64,000 bases of DNA from Moritella sp. PE36 (GCF_000170855.1 NZ_ABCQ01000001.1:62001-126000); one strand, 5' to 3'. Counted from the stretch's first letter, positions 1-10,228 are shown. Notes: a model not told the origin generated them from the sequence alone. Made by a program: numbers and translations.

Positions 1-1707
1 CTGACAACCAATATGATTGTCTTTATCACCGGCGATCTGCAGGTGCAACACGGTGTTGGCTTTATTACAACCAACCACACTGTAGGGTAAATCAACCAGA
101 GCCACTTTCTTGGATAGTTTTTGCAGCATAGGTAATTCAAGGTAAATACGATGGCCTATCTGTACATCCAGAGGTTCTTCTAACTCGATCTGTAAGCCTT
201 CGGTAGAAAAATCATTGCTCCAGCCTTTCATACTACGCTCGGAATTACTGGCTATAATCGCGGTTTTATAACTGAATCGTGCTTCTTTGCGTAATTGTAC
301 AAATTTGAACTGGGATAATACTGCGCTTTGCTTTGCGACAGGCAGGCGATATTGGTGCAGTTGATTAAAGTCACTGCCCTGCTGCGTATACGCCTTATAG
401 TCATTCAAAATGTTTTCATTGGTAATATCTTGCAGTAACCCAACCCAACGAATATGTTGTAATGCCTCGATCGTTCTTGTGCCGAGTGGCTGCTGACTTT
501 CTGCTGCGAGCAAATGTTTTTTTTCATCAAATACAGACGGGTTTAACGATAGTTTAAATACCCGAAAGTTAGGACGTTGACAGGCAAACGATAAAAACAA
601 GGCTTTTGAACCGGATTTGGCCAGACTAAACGCATCTGCCGCATAAAAAAACAGGCGGCCATTTTGGCTATAATAAAAGCTGTAGATCGTCGTTTCAATA
701 CGTTGCTTCGCTTGTAGCAAGGCTTGCATCCAAGGGGTTTGCCAACATGCTTCTAACTGACTCTTAGACTCTTCATTGACCCAATAATCATACACACCAC
801 GGTTATTTTCATTCACTAATAAATGACTCAACACTGGTTTATCATCATTTGCTACATATAACGGCAAACCAGACATACGCGGTAAAAAGAATTGTTCATA
901 GCCTTTAACAACAACATTCTCTTCCTGATAACGCACATTAACTTTATATTTACTCTTATTTTGCGCGATCAACTTACTAATAAAAACATTCAATTCGTTG
1001 TTATCATCAATACGCATTAAGCGTAAATAATCAAATTTATCTTCTTCGTCTACCCCCATCAACTTGTAAGCAAAAAAGTCGCGCAGCAAGTGATTGGCAT
1101 ATTCTTGGCGTAAACTAAAAAAGTTCACACTGATTAAACTACCAGCAGCAATATTATGGTCTTTCTCAATTTTAACTTTAATGCCACTAGTTGATATATC
1201 TGACGTCATTGCATCGACAAGGCGATCACCAAACCGTAGTTTGATCCCCGAGCTATAATGCATACGTTCTTCATTACGGATAAAATAAGACGCATACTGG
1301 ACGGGTTCAACGGTAAATGGGGCGGCTGGGTCCATCACTGCAACATCACGTTCAGCGGCGGGTTTACTGCGTTCACTTTGGTGGTAAGCTAATACTTGTT
1401 CGTAGATGCCTAAGGTATAATGACCTTGGTGCTGACCTAGCAGGGTTTCTAATAATTTAATTTCGGTCGGGGTCATGTGATGTAAAATACCATCGCATTC
1501 ATAACCGATCACATCACTATTAACACGTTGGCGAAAATCAAGAATACGTCGTGTGGGCACAGAAAGACGCTTGACCTCCATCTTGATCAAAAAACGGGTA
1601 CTTTTAGTTTCACCTTCCGTCAACTGTTCCAACAAACGGTTAAAGTCAGGTTCATAATACAAGGTTGCTAATTTTTTAATTACGTCGGCGTAATTAGATA
1701 ATTCCAT
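1..1707 (-). CDS. Tandem PilZ-domain protein (c-di-GMP effector), 3' end cut by window
   Basis: An open frame of 569 codons runs from an ATG to the window edge with no stop, so the C-terminus is missing. Two PilZ signatures are visible. The first has RNEER at residues 144-148 followed by D170-x-S172-x-x-G175. The second has RKEAR at 473-477 followed by D499-x-S501-x-x-G504. Both therefore keep the RxxxR and DxSxxG elements that bind c-di-GMP in this family. The roughly 300 residues between them show no motif I recognise. No signal peptide or membrane segment is evident, so it is probably cytoplasmic. From memory, Vibrio cholerae has a large PilZ protein (PlzC) near its deo cluster, and this is likely the counterpart. 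The next gene encodes a diguanylate cyclase, so ligand producer and receptor lie side by side. The exact output is unknown. Confidence 0.8.
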   Translation of the reverse strand, partial: MELSNYADVIKKLATLYYEPDFNRLLEQLTEGETKSTRFLIKMEVKRLSVPTRRILDFRQRVNSDVIGYECDGILHHMTPTEIKLLETLLGQHQGHYTLGIYEQVLAYHQSERSKPAAERDVAVMDPAAPFTVEPVQYASYFIRNEERMHYSSGIKLRFGDRLVDAMTSDISTSGIKVKIEKDHNIAAGSLISVNFFSLRQEYANHLLRDFFAYKLMGVDEEDKFDYLRLMRIDDNNELNVFISKLIAQNKSKYKVNVRYQEENVVVKGYEQFFLPRMSGLPLYVANDDKPVLSHLLVNENNRGVYDYWVNEESKSQLEACWQTPWMQALLQAKQRIETTIYSFYYSQNGRLFFYAADAFSLAKSGSKALFLSFACQRPNFRVFKLSLNPSVFDEKKHLLAAESQQPLGTRTIEALQHIRWVGLLQDITNENILNDYKAYTQQGSDFNQLHQYRLPVAKQSAVLSQFKFVQLRKEARFSYKTAIIASNSERSMKGWSNDFSTEGLQIELEEPLDVQIGHRIYLELPMLQKLSKKVALVDLPYSVVGCNKANTVLHLQIAGDKDNHIGCQ

Positions 1708-1829
1708 GCGGTTGATCACTGCTCAAATTTGAAAATGGATACAATTACGGTTAGCGATAGTACGATAAAGTGCATAGCCAAACCGTCAATAAATAGATAA
1801 TAACGTTAACCAAGCAAAATAAGTGCCAT

Positions 1830-3449
1830 TTAACAGACTATTTTCTTTCTTTTTTGATGGTGCTCACTTTTTATCGCGTACATTTCATTATCCGCCCCCG
1901 TCAATAGCTCATCAGCACTCATATTGGAGTGATAAACACTATAACCAATGCTAATACCGATAGATACATTACACACGGATAAGGCAAATGATTGCAATAA
2001 AGTGCGTTCAATTTTGTCACTTAGCTGGGCAGCATACTGCAGATCCGCATTCGGCAGTAAGATCACAAACTCATCACCGCCTAAACGTGTTAGTAGCTCA
2101 CCAGGCGCACCGAGTAAACGAGAAATACGCAGCGCAACGGCAATTAATAGTTCATCCCCTGCCGCATGACCATAGCGATCGTTGACCTGTTTAAAGCGAT
2201 CCAGATCCATAAACAATAATACCGGACTAATCTTACCTTTTTTAGCCAAAGGCAAAATATGCTCTAGGGTATCCATGAGTAGCGCTCGGTTCGCTAACCC
2301 AGTTAAATTATCATGCATTGCCGCATACCGTACATGTTGCTCCGCGCGTTTTCTTTCCAGTACCTCGCGTTTTAAGCGTTGATTAATCATCAATAAATAA
2401 CATAACCATAAGCCATTAAATAGCAACGCCGCGACAATCACCTTTGCCCAGACACCCCACACCTGCCAGTCTATTTTCGCCCGTGGTGGAATATAAATAA
2501 ATTGACTAAAATCACTGCCTTTGGCAATTAAATCGAAATCAATCAACTGCTGTTGCATATCCCGTAAATGCTGCTGATTGATATACCCTAGCGGCACAAA
2601 ATCTGGCAAGATAAAATCCCGCATGGTAATTAATTGGTATTTCATTTTATTACGCGATGACGAGGACGGTAACTGACTTAACCCGAGCAGCACATCGAGC
2701 GTCTCTTCAGTATGGGTTAAGGCATATTCCCAGCCTTGTAATACCGCCGCTCGCACCGCAGCAACACGCTCAGGATTGGCGTTGGCTTCTTGTTCGTTGG
2801 TAAATAAGAAACCACTATAAAAATCGATGCCATACTCTTTGGGCATAAAAATAATCGGATCAACCCCCTGACGAACAGCATTATAAGGTCCACGGGTTAA
2901 ATTAATGCTTAAAGCGTCGAATTGATTATTCACCAAGGTGGTCATATCCCGCGTCACCGAAGGCGATGAGATATTAATGGATTGGATATGGTATTTACGT
3001 AATAAACTGATCACTTCAATATCTTGAAATTCGGGTAATAACAATACCCGTTTATCATTTAAGTCCGCTAACTTATTAATACCCTTGTTTTTTAGTACCA
3101 ATAGCGCCGCCGGAGAATGCTGAAATAGCACCGCAACTGCAACCAATGCTCGACCTTTGGCTTTTTCAATCAATACATCGGCATTGCTGACACCGTATTC
3201 AGCGTCACCGTCATCCACGGCTTGGGTGATTGATTGGCGAGAGCGCGAGGAACGTAAATCAACGTCGAGTCCTTGCTGCTTAAAAAAACCTTTATGCAGA
3301 GCCATATAATAACCAGCCGATTGGACCATCGTGGTCGATGGCAACAAAATACGAACATGCTCAACATTATGCTCGGCTCGCACTGCAAAAGAGATGATCC
3401 CGAAATACAGCGGCAGGATGATAAAAATAGCGTATTTAATTAAAGTCAC
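1830..3449 (-). CDS. Membrane diguanylate cyclase with NMT1/THI5-like periplasmic binding domain
   Basis: The 539-residue protein has an N-terminal hydrophobic signal segment (about 5-25). A periplasmic NMT1/THI5-type ABC substrate-binding domain (about 31-320) follows, then a transmembrane helix near 333-353, a short linker and a C-terminal GGDEF domain. The active-site motif LTRLGGDEFVILLP has GGDEF at 457-461 and is intact, with MDLDRFKQVNDRYGH upstream, so it should make c-di-GMP from GTP. The inhibitory RxxD site expected just before the motif reads APGE, so product feedback inhibition is probably absent. Translation must start at a GTG, since no in-frame ATG precedes the signal segment; no strong Shine-Dalgarno is seen. 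Proteins of the binding-domain family carry small ligands such as pyrimidine precursors or alkyl sulfonates, so the domain may sense such a solute, but the ligand cannot be read from sequence. It lies beside the PilZ gene. Confidence 0.85.
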   Translation of the reverse strand: MTLIKYAIFIILPLYFGIISFAVRAEHNVEHVRILLPSTTMVQSAGYYMALHKGFFKQQGLDVDLRSSRSRQSITQAVDDGDAEYGVSNADVLIEKAKGRALVAVAVLFQHSPAALLVLKNKGINKLADLNDKRVLLLPEFQDIEVISLLRKYHIQSINISSPSVTRDMTTLVNNQFDALSINLTRGPYNAVRQGVDPIIFMPKEYGIDFYSGFLFTNEQEANANPERVAAVRAAVLQGWEYALTHTEETLDVLLGLSQLPSSSSRNKMKYQLITMRDFILPDFVPLGYINQQHLRDMQQQLIDFDLIAKGSDFSQFIYIPPRAKIDWQVWGVWAKVIVAALLFNGLWLCYLLMINQRLKREVLERKRAEQHVRYAAMHDNLTGLANRALLMDTLEHILPLAKKGKISPVLLFMDLDRFKQVNDRYGHAAGDELLIAVALRISRLLGAPGELLTRLGGDEFVILLPNADLQYAAQLSDKIERTLLQSFALSVCNVSIGISIGYSVYHSNMSADELLTGADNEMYAIKSEHHQKRKKIVC

Positions 3450-3632
3450 TGGGAATAAAACAATCCATTGTTTATAGTGTGTCGCTATTTTGCCAACTTG
3501 TTAAATCGAAAGCAAAATTTCATTGCGAACAATGACCTAGCAACAACTAATTAACGACTTCTACCCAGAGTAATGATGACATTTTGTCGCACTTTAAAGA
3601 CAAAGCCATTATCGGTGGTAATGAAACAAGCA

Positions 3633-3667
3633 AAAAAAAGCCTGTAATATCATAATTACAGGCTTTT
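3633..3667 (-). terminator. Rho-independent terminator downstream of ettA
   Basis: A hairpin with arms AAAAGCCTGTAAT and ATTACAGGCTTTT is followed on the minus strand by a run of T. It lies about 50 bases after the ettA stop. The arms are symmetric, but the longer T tract is on the minus strand. Confidence 0.85.
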
Positions 3668-3714
3668 AACCTTAATTTGTCTGGTCTGGAATGTGTATCC
3701 CATTTAGGACAATA

Positions 3715-5385
3715 TTAGCTAATGCGTTTGTATTTAATACGGTGTGGTTGCATCGCTTCAGGCCCTAGCGTTTTCTTCAACCATGCTTCGTAATCTGTGT
3801 AGTTACCTTCGTAGAAGTTCACTTGACCTTCATCACGGTAATCTAAGATATGGGTAGCGATACGATCAAGGAACCAACGGTCATGGGAAATAACCATGGC
3901 ACAACCAGGGAACTCGAGAATGGCTTCTTCAAGTGCTCGTAATGTCTCGATATCCAAGTCATTGGTTGGCTCATCCAGCAGTAATACGTTACCACCAGCC
4001 TGTAGCAATTTAGCTAAATGTAAACGACCACGTTCACCACCAGAGAGCTGACCGACACGTTTTTGCTGATCGGTGCCTTTGAAGTTAAAACGGCTACAAT
4101 AAGCGCGTGATGACATTTCAAAGTTACCGATCTTGATCGTATCCAGGCCATCGGATAATTCTTGCCAAACGGTGTTATCGCCGTTCATGTGATCACGGAA
4201 CTGATCAACACTGGCAAGTTTCACACTTTCACCCACAGAGATAGACCCTGAGTCTGGTGATTCGCTGCCATCTAGCATTTTGAATAGCGTTGATTTACCG
4301 GCACCATTGGGACCAATAATACCGACGATCGCGCCTTTTGGCATCGAGAATGATAAGTTATCAATTAACACCCGGCCATCATAGGCTTTACATAAGTTTT
4401 CAACTTCAATCACTTTGTCGCCTAAACGCTCACCCGGTGGGATGTACAGTTCATTGGTTTCGTTACGACGTTGATAATCTGATTGGTTAAGTTCTTCAAA
4501 ACGCGCCATACGCGCTTTGCTTTTCGCTTGACGACCCTTTGGATTTGAACGTACCCATTCCAATTCTTTTTCAATCGATTTTTTGCGGGCACTTTCTTTT
4601 GATGATTCTTGCGCTAAGCGGGCATCTTTTTGCTCTAACCATGAAGAATAGTTACCTTCCCATGGAATACCTTCACCACGGTCAAGCTCTAAGATCCAAC
4701 CGGCGACATTATCCAGGAAGTATCTATCATGGGTAATAGCAACAACAGTGCCTTCATAATCATGGAGGAAGCGTTCTAACCAAGCCACAGATTCTGCATC
4801 CAAATGGTTGGTTGGTTCATCAAGGAGTAACATGTCTGGTTTTTCAAGCAACAAACGACAGATAGCCACACGGCGACGTTCACCACCCGATAGCAGTTTA
4901 ATTTTTTTGTCCCAGTCTGGTAAACGTAATGCATCCGCAGCACGCTCAAGTTGGTTTTCGATGTTGTGACCATCGTGTGCTTGAATGATAGCTTCGAATT
5001 TTTCTTGTTTCTTCGCTAGCTTATCAAAATCTGCATCCGGTTCTGCGTAGTCAGCGTAAACTTGGTCAAGACCGGCCATTGCATCTTTAAGTTCTGAAAT
5101 CGCTTCTTCAACGACTTCACGTACTGTCTTTTCTAGATCCAATACTGGTTCTTGCGGCAAGTAACCGATTTTAGTACCGGCGAGTGGACGCGCTTCACCT
5201 TCAAAATCTTGATCTACGCCAGCCATAATACGTAACAGGCTTGATTTACCAGAGCCGTTTAGACCCAATACGCCGATCTTGGCACCAGGATAAAAACTAA
5301 GTGAGATATCTTTAAGAATGTGACGCTTCGGGGGCACAATTTTGCCAACACGATGCATCGAATAAATAAACTGAGGACCAGCCAT
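3715..5385 (-). CDS. ettA: Energy-dependent translational throttle protein EttA (ABC-F ATPase)
   Basis: This 556-residue ABC-F protein matches E. coli EttA (555 aa) along its length, starting MAGPQFIYSMHRVGK. It has two ATPase domains, each with Walker A (GLNGSGKSSLLR and GPNGAGKSTLFK), an LSGGERRRVA or LSGGERGRLH signature, and a Walker B ending LLLDEPTNHLD or LLLDEPTNDLD. Like the family it has no membrane domain. EttA binds the ribosomal E site and gates entry into elongation according to the ATP/ADP ratio. The frame can be extended upstream by six codons to a TTG. The internal ATG was chosen because the protein then begins as in the family and AGAG lies a suitable distance upstream. It is separated from deoD by the deo terminator and so is its own transcription unit, ending in a strong hairpin. 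Confidence 0.96.
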   Translation of the reverse strand: MAGPQFIYSMHRVGKIVPPKRHILKDISLSFYPGAKIGVLGLNGSGKSSLLRIMAGVDQDFEGEARPLAGTKIGYLPQEPVLDLEKTVREVVEEAISELKDAMAGLDQVYADYAEPDADFDKLAKKQEKFEAIIQAHDGHNIENQLERAADALRLPDWDKKIKLLSGGERRRVAICRLLLEKPDMLLLDEPTNHLDAESVAWLERFLHDYEGTVVAITHDRYFLDNVAGWILELDRGEGIPWEGNYSSWLEQKDARLAQESSKESARKKSIEKELEWVRSNPKGRQAKSKARMARFEELNQSDYQRRNETNELYIPPGERLGDKVIEVENLCKAYDGRVLIDNLSFSMPKGAIVGIIGPNGAGKSTLFKMLDGSESPDSGSISVGESVKLASVDQFRDHMNGDNTVWQELSDGLDTIKIGNFEMSSRAYCSRFNFKGTDQQKRVGQLSGGERGRLHLAKLLQAGGNVLLLDEPTNDLDIETLRALEEAILEFPGCAMVISHDRWFLDRIATHILDYRDEGQVNFYEGNYTDYEAWLKKTLGPEAMQPHRIKYKRIS

Positions 5386-5531
5386 TATGTTCTCTTTTAA
5401 CAAGGAATAAGGAATGTGGGATTAGTGTAAACCTTGCATGCGGTTGATACAAGTATTCATCAGCACCACACAGGAGAGCAGTGATATTCAGCACTATATG
5501 TAGAACACAAAGTACAGAGTAAAGCAGAGAT

Positions 5532-5564
5532 AAAAATGCCCACCAATTTACATTAGTGGGCATT
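5532..5564 (-). terminator. Rho-independent terminator of the deo operon
   Basis: The inverted repeat AATGCCCAC...GTGGGCATT, extended by AAT/ATT, lies about 20 bases after the deoD stop and is followed by TTTTT on the minus strand. It closes the deoCABD operon before ettA. Confidence 0.85.
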
Positions 5565-5583
5565 GTTCAACAATAAGTTTGTA

Positions 5584-6297
5584 TTAATCTTCGATTAACA
5601 CAGACTCTAATGCCATGATGATCATGTCATTGAAGGTTAATTGACGTTCTTCAGCTGTTGTAACTTCACCAGTACGGATGTGATCAGATACAGTACAGAT
5701 ACAGATAGCATTTGCGCCGAATTCAGCAGCAACGCCGTATAGACCAGCCGCTTCCATTTCTACGCCAAGTATGCCTAATTTTTCCATTGAATCAAATAAT
5801 TCTGGTTTTGGTGTATAGAATAAATCTGCAGAGAAGATGTTACCTACTTTCACATCGATTTTACAGGCTTTAGCAGCACGGGTTACTTTGCTTAGCAGTT
5901 CCCATGATGCGATTGCTGCGAAATCATAACCGTCAAAACGTGCACGGTTAACAGCAGAATCGGTACATGCACCCATGCCGATCACGACGTCACGTACTTT
6001 AACGTCAGTGCTGATTGCGCCACAGCTACCAATACGGATAAGGTTTTTAACACCGTATTCAGTAATTAATTCTTTGGCATAGATAGAGCAAGATGGGATA
6101 CCCATACCTGAACCCATCACAGAGATACGTTTACCTTTGTAAGTGCCAGTGAAACCTAACATGTTACGCACGTCATTGACTTGTTTCACGTCTTCTAAAA
6201 ATGTTTCTGCGATGTATTTAGCACGTAGTGGATCGCCTGGGAATAATACCGTTTCAGCGAAATCACCTTTTTCTGCATTAATATGTGGAGTTGCCAT
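5584..6297 (-). CDS. deoD: Purine-nucleoside phosphorylase DeoD
   Basis: DeoD (237 aa) splits purine (deoxy)ribonucleosides with phosphate into a free base and (deoxy)ribose-1-phosphate. It matches the hexameric bacterial family end to end: [15 protein letters not shown], the phosphate-binding [13 protein letters not shown] near the N-terminus, [16 protein letters not shown], the [10 protein letters not shown] nucleoside-binding stretch and SDHIRTGE with the catalytic Asp. It is the last gene of deoC-deoA-deoB-deoD. A GAAGG ribosome site precedes the ATG. Its product enters the pathway at DeoB, which makes the substrate of DeoC. Confidence 0.97.
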   Translation of the reverse strand: MATPHINAEKGDFAETVLFPGDPLRAKYIAETFLEDVKQVNDVRNMLGFTGTYKGKRISVMGSGMGIPSCSIYAKELITEYGVKNLIRIGSCGAISTDVKVRDVVIGMGACTDSAVNRARFDGYDFAAIASWELLSKVTRAAKACKIDVKVGNIFSADLFYTPKPELFDSMEKLGILGVEMEAAGLYGVAAEFGANAICICTVSDHIRTGEVTTAEERQLTFNDMIIMALESVLIED

Positions 6298-6392
6298 TAT
6301 TTTTACCTTCTTATTTGTTTGTAATGCTCAACATTAAGTAGCTGAGCAACGTTATTTATCGATATGTTCGAGCGCTTAAATATACACTCAAT

Positions 6393-7610
6393 TTATAAAA
6401 AGCTGGTACCGTAATCGAGTTTTGGTAACCCGTGATACGCCGCAATTGATTGACCAATATCGGCAAATGTTTCACGTAAACCCAGTGGACCTTTTGGTAC
6501 ATTCTGACCATAAAAGATGACAGGGATATGTTCACGGGTATGGTCCGTACCTGGCGCTGTTGGATCACAACCGTGATCGGCGGTTAATACCAGCACATCA
6601 CCTTCATCTAGAATGGCTAATAACTCAGGTAAACGCGTATCAAAATACTCTAAGCCTCTTGCATAACCAGCGACGTCGCGACGGTGACCCCATGATGAGT
6701 CAAAATCAACAAAGTTAGTGAATACGATAGTCTGATCACCCGCTTGTTTGACTTGCTCTAACGTCAAGTCAAACAGCGCTTCCAGACCCGTTGCTTTGAC
6801 TTTTTTAGTAATACCTTGGTGAGCATAAATGTCAGCAATTTTACCGACACTCACCACTTCACCACCCGACTCAGCCATACGATCAAGTAAGGTTGGTGCT
6901 GGCGGTAACACTGAATAATCTCGACGATTACCAGTACGGGCGAAATCACTCTTATCATTACCGATAAATGGACGCGCAATAACACGACCAATATTGTACG
7001 GTTCTAATAGTTCACGGGCTAATTCGCATAACTTAAGTAAACGCTCAAGACCAAAGCTCTCTTCGTGACAAGCAATTTGGAATACACTGTCTGCCGAGGT
7101 ATAGAAAATTGGTTTGCCAGACGCCATGTGCTCTGCGCCCAACAGATCTAAGATCTCAGTACCAGAAGAATGGCAGTTACCTAAATAACCTGGTAAGTCT
7201 GCTTGCTCAACTAATTGATCAAGTAATTCTTGTGGGAAGCTGTTTTCCTTATCAGAAAAATAACCCCAATCAAATAGTACTGGTACACCCGCTATTTCCC
7301 AGTGACCACTTGGCGTATCTTTACCACTTGAGATCTCTTGTGCGTAACCGTATGCGCCAATAACCTCTGCACTTTCATCTAAGCCTGCTGGGAATGAACC
7401 CACACTATCGGCACATGCATGCGCAAGCCCAAGTTTAGTTAAATTAGGAATATGCAGCGGGCCTTCACGACCGTCATTAGCTTTACCCTCTGCACACCAC
7501 TGGGCGATGTGACCAAAGGTATTGCTGCCTACATCACCAAATTTATCCGCATCGGCCGAAGCACCAATGCCCAATGAATCCAGCATTAATATAATTGTAC
7601 GTTTCATCAT
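6393..7610 (-). CDS. deoB: Phosphopentomutase DeoB
   Basis: DeoB (404-405 aa) converts (deoxy)ribose-1-phosphate to the 5-phosphate. It is a metalloenzyme of the alkaline-phosphatase superfamily. The N-terminal [13 protein letters not shown] (metal-binding Asp) and the C-terminal [20 protein letters not shown] (metal ligands) are intact, as is the [11 protein letters not shown] stretch that holds the phosphorylated Thr in the family. Two adjacent ATG codons follow an AGGT ribosome site; the second gives the E. coli-like MKRTI start, so the true start could be one codon later. It lies between deoA and deoD. The deoA-deoB gap holds a small tandem repeat. Confidence 0.97.
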   Translation of the reverse strand: MMKRTIILMLDSLGIGASADADKFGDVGSNTFGHIAQWCAEGKANDGREGPLHIPNLTKLGLAHACADSVGSFPAGLDESAEVIGAYGYAQEISSGKDTPSGHWEIAGVPVLFDWGYFSDKENSFPQELLDQLVEQADLPGYLGNCHSSGTEILDLLGAEHMASGKPIFYTSADSVFQIACHEESFGLERLLKLCELARELLEPYNIGRVIARPFIGNDKSDFARTGNRRDYSVLPPAPTLLDRMAESGGEVVSVGKIADIYAHQGITKKVKATGLEALFDLTLEQVKQAGDQTIVFTNFVDFDSSWGHRRDVAGYARGLEYFDTRLPELLAILDEGDVLVLTADHGCDPTAPGTDHTREHIPVIFYGQNVPKGPLGLRETFADIGQSIAAYHGLPKLDYGTSFL

Positions 7611-7626
7611 TCTGACCTATTTCAAT

Positions 7627-7680
7627 TACTATTCGTTATAAACAGTACTATTCGTTATAAACCGTACTGTTCGTTATCGA
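7627..7680. repeat. 19-bp tandem repeat, about 2.8 copies, upstream of deoB
   Basis: The unit TACTATTCGTTATAAACAG occurs at 7627-7645. It recurs with one change at 7646-7664 and decays in a third partial copy (TACTGTTCGTTATCGA). It fills part of the deoA-deoB spacer and codes for nothing. It is a plausible slippage product that lengthens the leader of deoB within the operon. Confidence 0.8.
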
Positions 7681-7724
7681 TTTCTATCTATTCGCCATTA
7701 ACTCAGTTAGCTATTCACTAAACG

Positions 7725-9056
7725 TTAGACATCAGAAAGTCGAATTTGTTGATAAACATCTGCACTTACTGCAGGTTGTGTATCGCCGATATGGATTGCT
7801 TTCAAGATCTCTGCTTGTGCGGCATCAAATTGTGCTTCACTGCGAGCATGCACCATAGCAACTGGGGTATGTGCATCTAAACGCTGGCCCAGTGCAGCAA
7901 TAGCAGATAAACCCACCGCATAATCGATTTGATCTGTCGCCACCCGACGGCCACCACCCATAGCAACCACCGCCATACCGAAACCACGGGTATCCATTGC
8001 GGTTAGATAGCCACTTTGCGTTGCAAATACTGGGCGAATAATATCTGTTTTTGGTAAGTGTAGGTCATAGTTGTCAACAAAATCTGCTGGACCGCCTAAA
8101 CCTGTCACCATAGAGCCAAATAATTCTGCGGCTTTACCGTTATCTAATACCGCTTGTAATTTATGACGGGCATCATCCGCATTTGTCGCCAGATTTGCTG
8201 ACACTAACATTTCAACACACAGCGCCATCGTTACAGCAAGCAAACGTGGGTTACGGTATTCACCCGTTAAGAATCGCACCGCTTCACGCACTTCAACTGC
8301 ATTACCGGCACTGCTTGCCAATACTTGATTCATATCGGTAATCAATGCCGATGTTTTACAACCTGCACCATTAGCAACAGAAACAATGCTCTTAGCAAGT
8401 TCAACGGATTGCTCGTGAGTAGGCATGAAAGCGCCACTGCCCGATTTAACATCCATCACTAATGCATCAAGACCAGCAGCGAGTTTCTTCGATAAAATTG
8501 ACGCGGTGATCAGCGAGATAGACTCTACCGTCGCAGTAATATCGCGAATACCGTAGAAGCGTTTATCTGCAGGGGCTAAGTTTGCCGATTGACCGACAAT
8601 CGCCACCCCACTGTCTTTTACTACTTGACGGAATTGCGCATTATCAACGGTTGTTTGATAACCCGGGATCGCATCCAGTTTATCTAATGTACCACCGGTA
8701 TGACCTAGGCCACGGCCTGAGATCATCGGCACAAAACCACCACATGCCGCAACCATAGGACCAAGCATCAGTGAAATAACATCACCAACGCCACCCGTTG
8801 AATGTTTATCAACGATTGGGCCATTAAGTTGCATTGCATCCCAATTTAATACTTCACCTGAATCACGCATTGCCGTGGTGATCGCAATACGTTCATCCAT
8901 GGTCATATCATTAAAATACGTTGCCATCGCAAAGGCGGCAATTTGTCCTTCCGAGATACTGTTATCAGCAATACCATTAACAAAATATTCAATTTCAGCA
9001 CGACTTAATTCTTCACCATTACGTTTACGGCGAATAATTTCTTGCGGTATAAACAT
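7725..9056 (-). CDS. deoA: Thymidine phosphorylase DeoA
   Basis: DeoA (443 aa; E. coli 440) splits thymidine and deoxyuridine with phosphate to base plus deoxyribose-1-phosphate. The family signature is present: the KHSTGGVGD phosphate-binding loop near residue 84, [16 protein letters not shown] near 120, and the helical N-terminal domain beginning [18 protein letters not shown]. An AGGA ribosome site precedes the ATG. It lies between deoC and deoB in the operon, and its sugar phosphate is passed to DeoB. Confidence 0.97.
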   Translation of the reverse strand: MFIPQEIIRRKRNGEELSRAEIEYFVNGIADNSISEGQIAAFAMATYFNDMTMDERIAITTAMRDSGEVLNWDAMQLNGPIVDKHSTGGVGDVISLMLGPMVAACGGFVPMISGRGLGHTGGTLDKLDAIPGYQTTVDNAQFRQVVKDSGVAIVGQSANLAPADKRFYGIRDITATVESISLITASILSKKLAAGLDALVMDVKSGSGAFMPTHEQSVELAKSIVSVANGAGCKTSALITDMNQVLASSAGNAVEVREAVRFLTGEYRNPRLLAVTMALCVEMLVSANLATNADDARHKLQAVLDNGKAAELFGSMVTGLGGPADFVDNYDLHLPKTDIIRPVFATQSGYLTAMDTRGFGMAVVAMGGGRRVATDQIDYAVGLSAIAALGQRLDAHTPVAMVHARSEAQFDAAQAEILKAIHIGDTQPAVSADVYQQIRLSDV

Positions 9057-9227
9057 AATTATCTAATCCTTTAATTGGGGAAATCTTAGCTTTAAATACA
9101 GAAAGTTAGGATCGAATAAGCACATGTTGTATTGATTAAACCTATCAGTTATTACCAATATGGGTCTTAATCAATAGCAAACACTTTGTTTGTGGATATT
9201 GCTATGTCGAGCCTGATAACTAGATAA

Positions 9228-10001
9228 TTAGTAACCGCTGCTATCTGCAGGTTTGTCCGCTAATTCAAGTTCAGCTAATAAGTTAGCAAGTAAACTTGAA
9301 GCACCGAAACGGAATTTTGCTGGAGAAACCCAGTCTTGACCTAGAATTGATTCTGCGAGTGCAAGGTATTCACCTGCTTGCTCAGCATTTTTAACACCAC
9401 CAGCTGGTTTGAAACCAACATCGGTATTTTTCTCGCTGATCACAGTAAGCATGATCTTAGCAAATTCGAGAGTGGCATTAACAGGCACTTTACCTGTTGA
9501 TGTTTTAATGAAGTCTGCACCGGCATCAATCGAGATCTCACTCGCTTGACGGATGAGTGCTTCAGTCTTAAGTTCACCAGTTTCAACGATCACTTTAAGT
9601 TGTACGTTAGCAGGACATGCGGCTTTACAGGCTTTAACAAGTTCAAAGCCAACTTCGGCATTACCAGCCATCAGGGCGCGGTATGGGAATACTACGTCAA
9701 CTTCATCTGCGCCGTAGGCAACAGCGGCTTTGGTTTCTGCCACTGCGATAGCAACATCGTCGTTACCGTGTGGGAAATTGGTTACTGTGGCTATTTTTAC
9801 GGTTTCAGCACCAATTGCATTAAGCGTTTTACGGGCGATAGGAACAAAGCGAGGATAAATACAAACAGCAGCAGTATTACCCGCTGCACTCTTTGCTTTA
9901 TGACACAGTTCAATGACTTTTGCATCGGTATCATCATCATTAAGTGTAGTTAGGTCCATCATGCTTAATGCACGTTGCGCTGCTACTTTAAAGTTACTCA
10001 T
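9228..10001 (-). CDS. deoC: Deoxyribose-phosphate aldolase DeoC
   Basis: DeoC (257 aa; E. coli 259) cleaves 2-deoxyribose-5-phosphate to glyceraldehyde-3-phosphate and acetaldehyde, the last step that feeds nucleoside sugars into glycolysis. The class I aldolase Lys lies in [10 protein letters not shown] (Schiff base), followed by [10 protein letters not shown] and [19 protein letters not shown] opens the protein. A GGAGA ribosome site precedes the ATG. It is the first gene of the deo operon, behind a long spacer that separates it from nupC. That spacer shares sequence blocks with the one upstream of the proximal nupC copy. Confidence 0.97.
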   Translation of the reverse strand: MSNFKVAAQRALSMMDLTTLNDDDTDAKVIELCHKAKSAAGNTAAVCIYPRFVPIARKTLNAIGAETVKIATVTNFPHGNDDVAIAVAETKAAVAYGADEVDVVFPYRALMAGNAEVGFELVKACKAACPANVQLKVIVETGELKTEALIRQASEISIDAGADFIKTSTGKVPVNATLEFAKIMLTVISEKNTDVGFKPAGGVKNAEQAGEYLALAESILGQDWVSPAKFRFGASSLLANLLAELELADKPADSSGY

Positions 10002-10049
10002 ATTAAGTCTCCAAACTCATTAATTTTTTTATAAACCAATAGTAAATCA

Positions 10050-10070
10050 TAGCAATGAATGTCATTGCTA
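10050..10070. promoter_or_regulatory. Perfect palindrome 50 bp upstream of deoC, candidate operator or leader hairpin
   Basis: TAGCAATGA and TCATTGCTA form a 9-bp inverted repeat with a 3-base spacer. The matching site before the proximal nupC has a changed base on both arms yet is still a perfect palindrome, so the symmetry itself seems to be kept. It is followed by GCTAGCGGTAGC, a second small inverted repeat. It could bind a CytR/DeoR-type repressor or fold in the mRNA leader; sequence alone does not tell. Confidence 0.5.
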
Positions 10071-10228
10071 GCGGTAGCTATTCTGGAATAATTTTAATAA
10101 AGATGTGTTTAACCTAAGGTAACGACCTAAGCTAAAGGGATGACGTATAATGAGTAAGACTTACTATTACCGTAAAAAAACAGTATTAACTATTACTCTA
10201 ACTATCAACATAACTATCTTTATGACAA

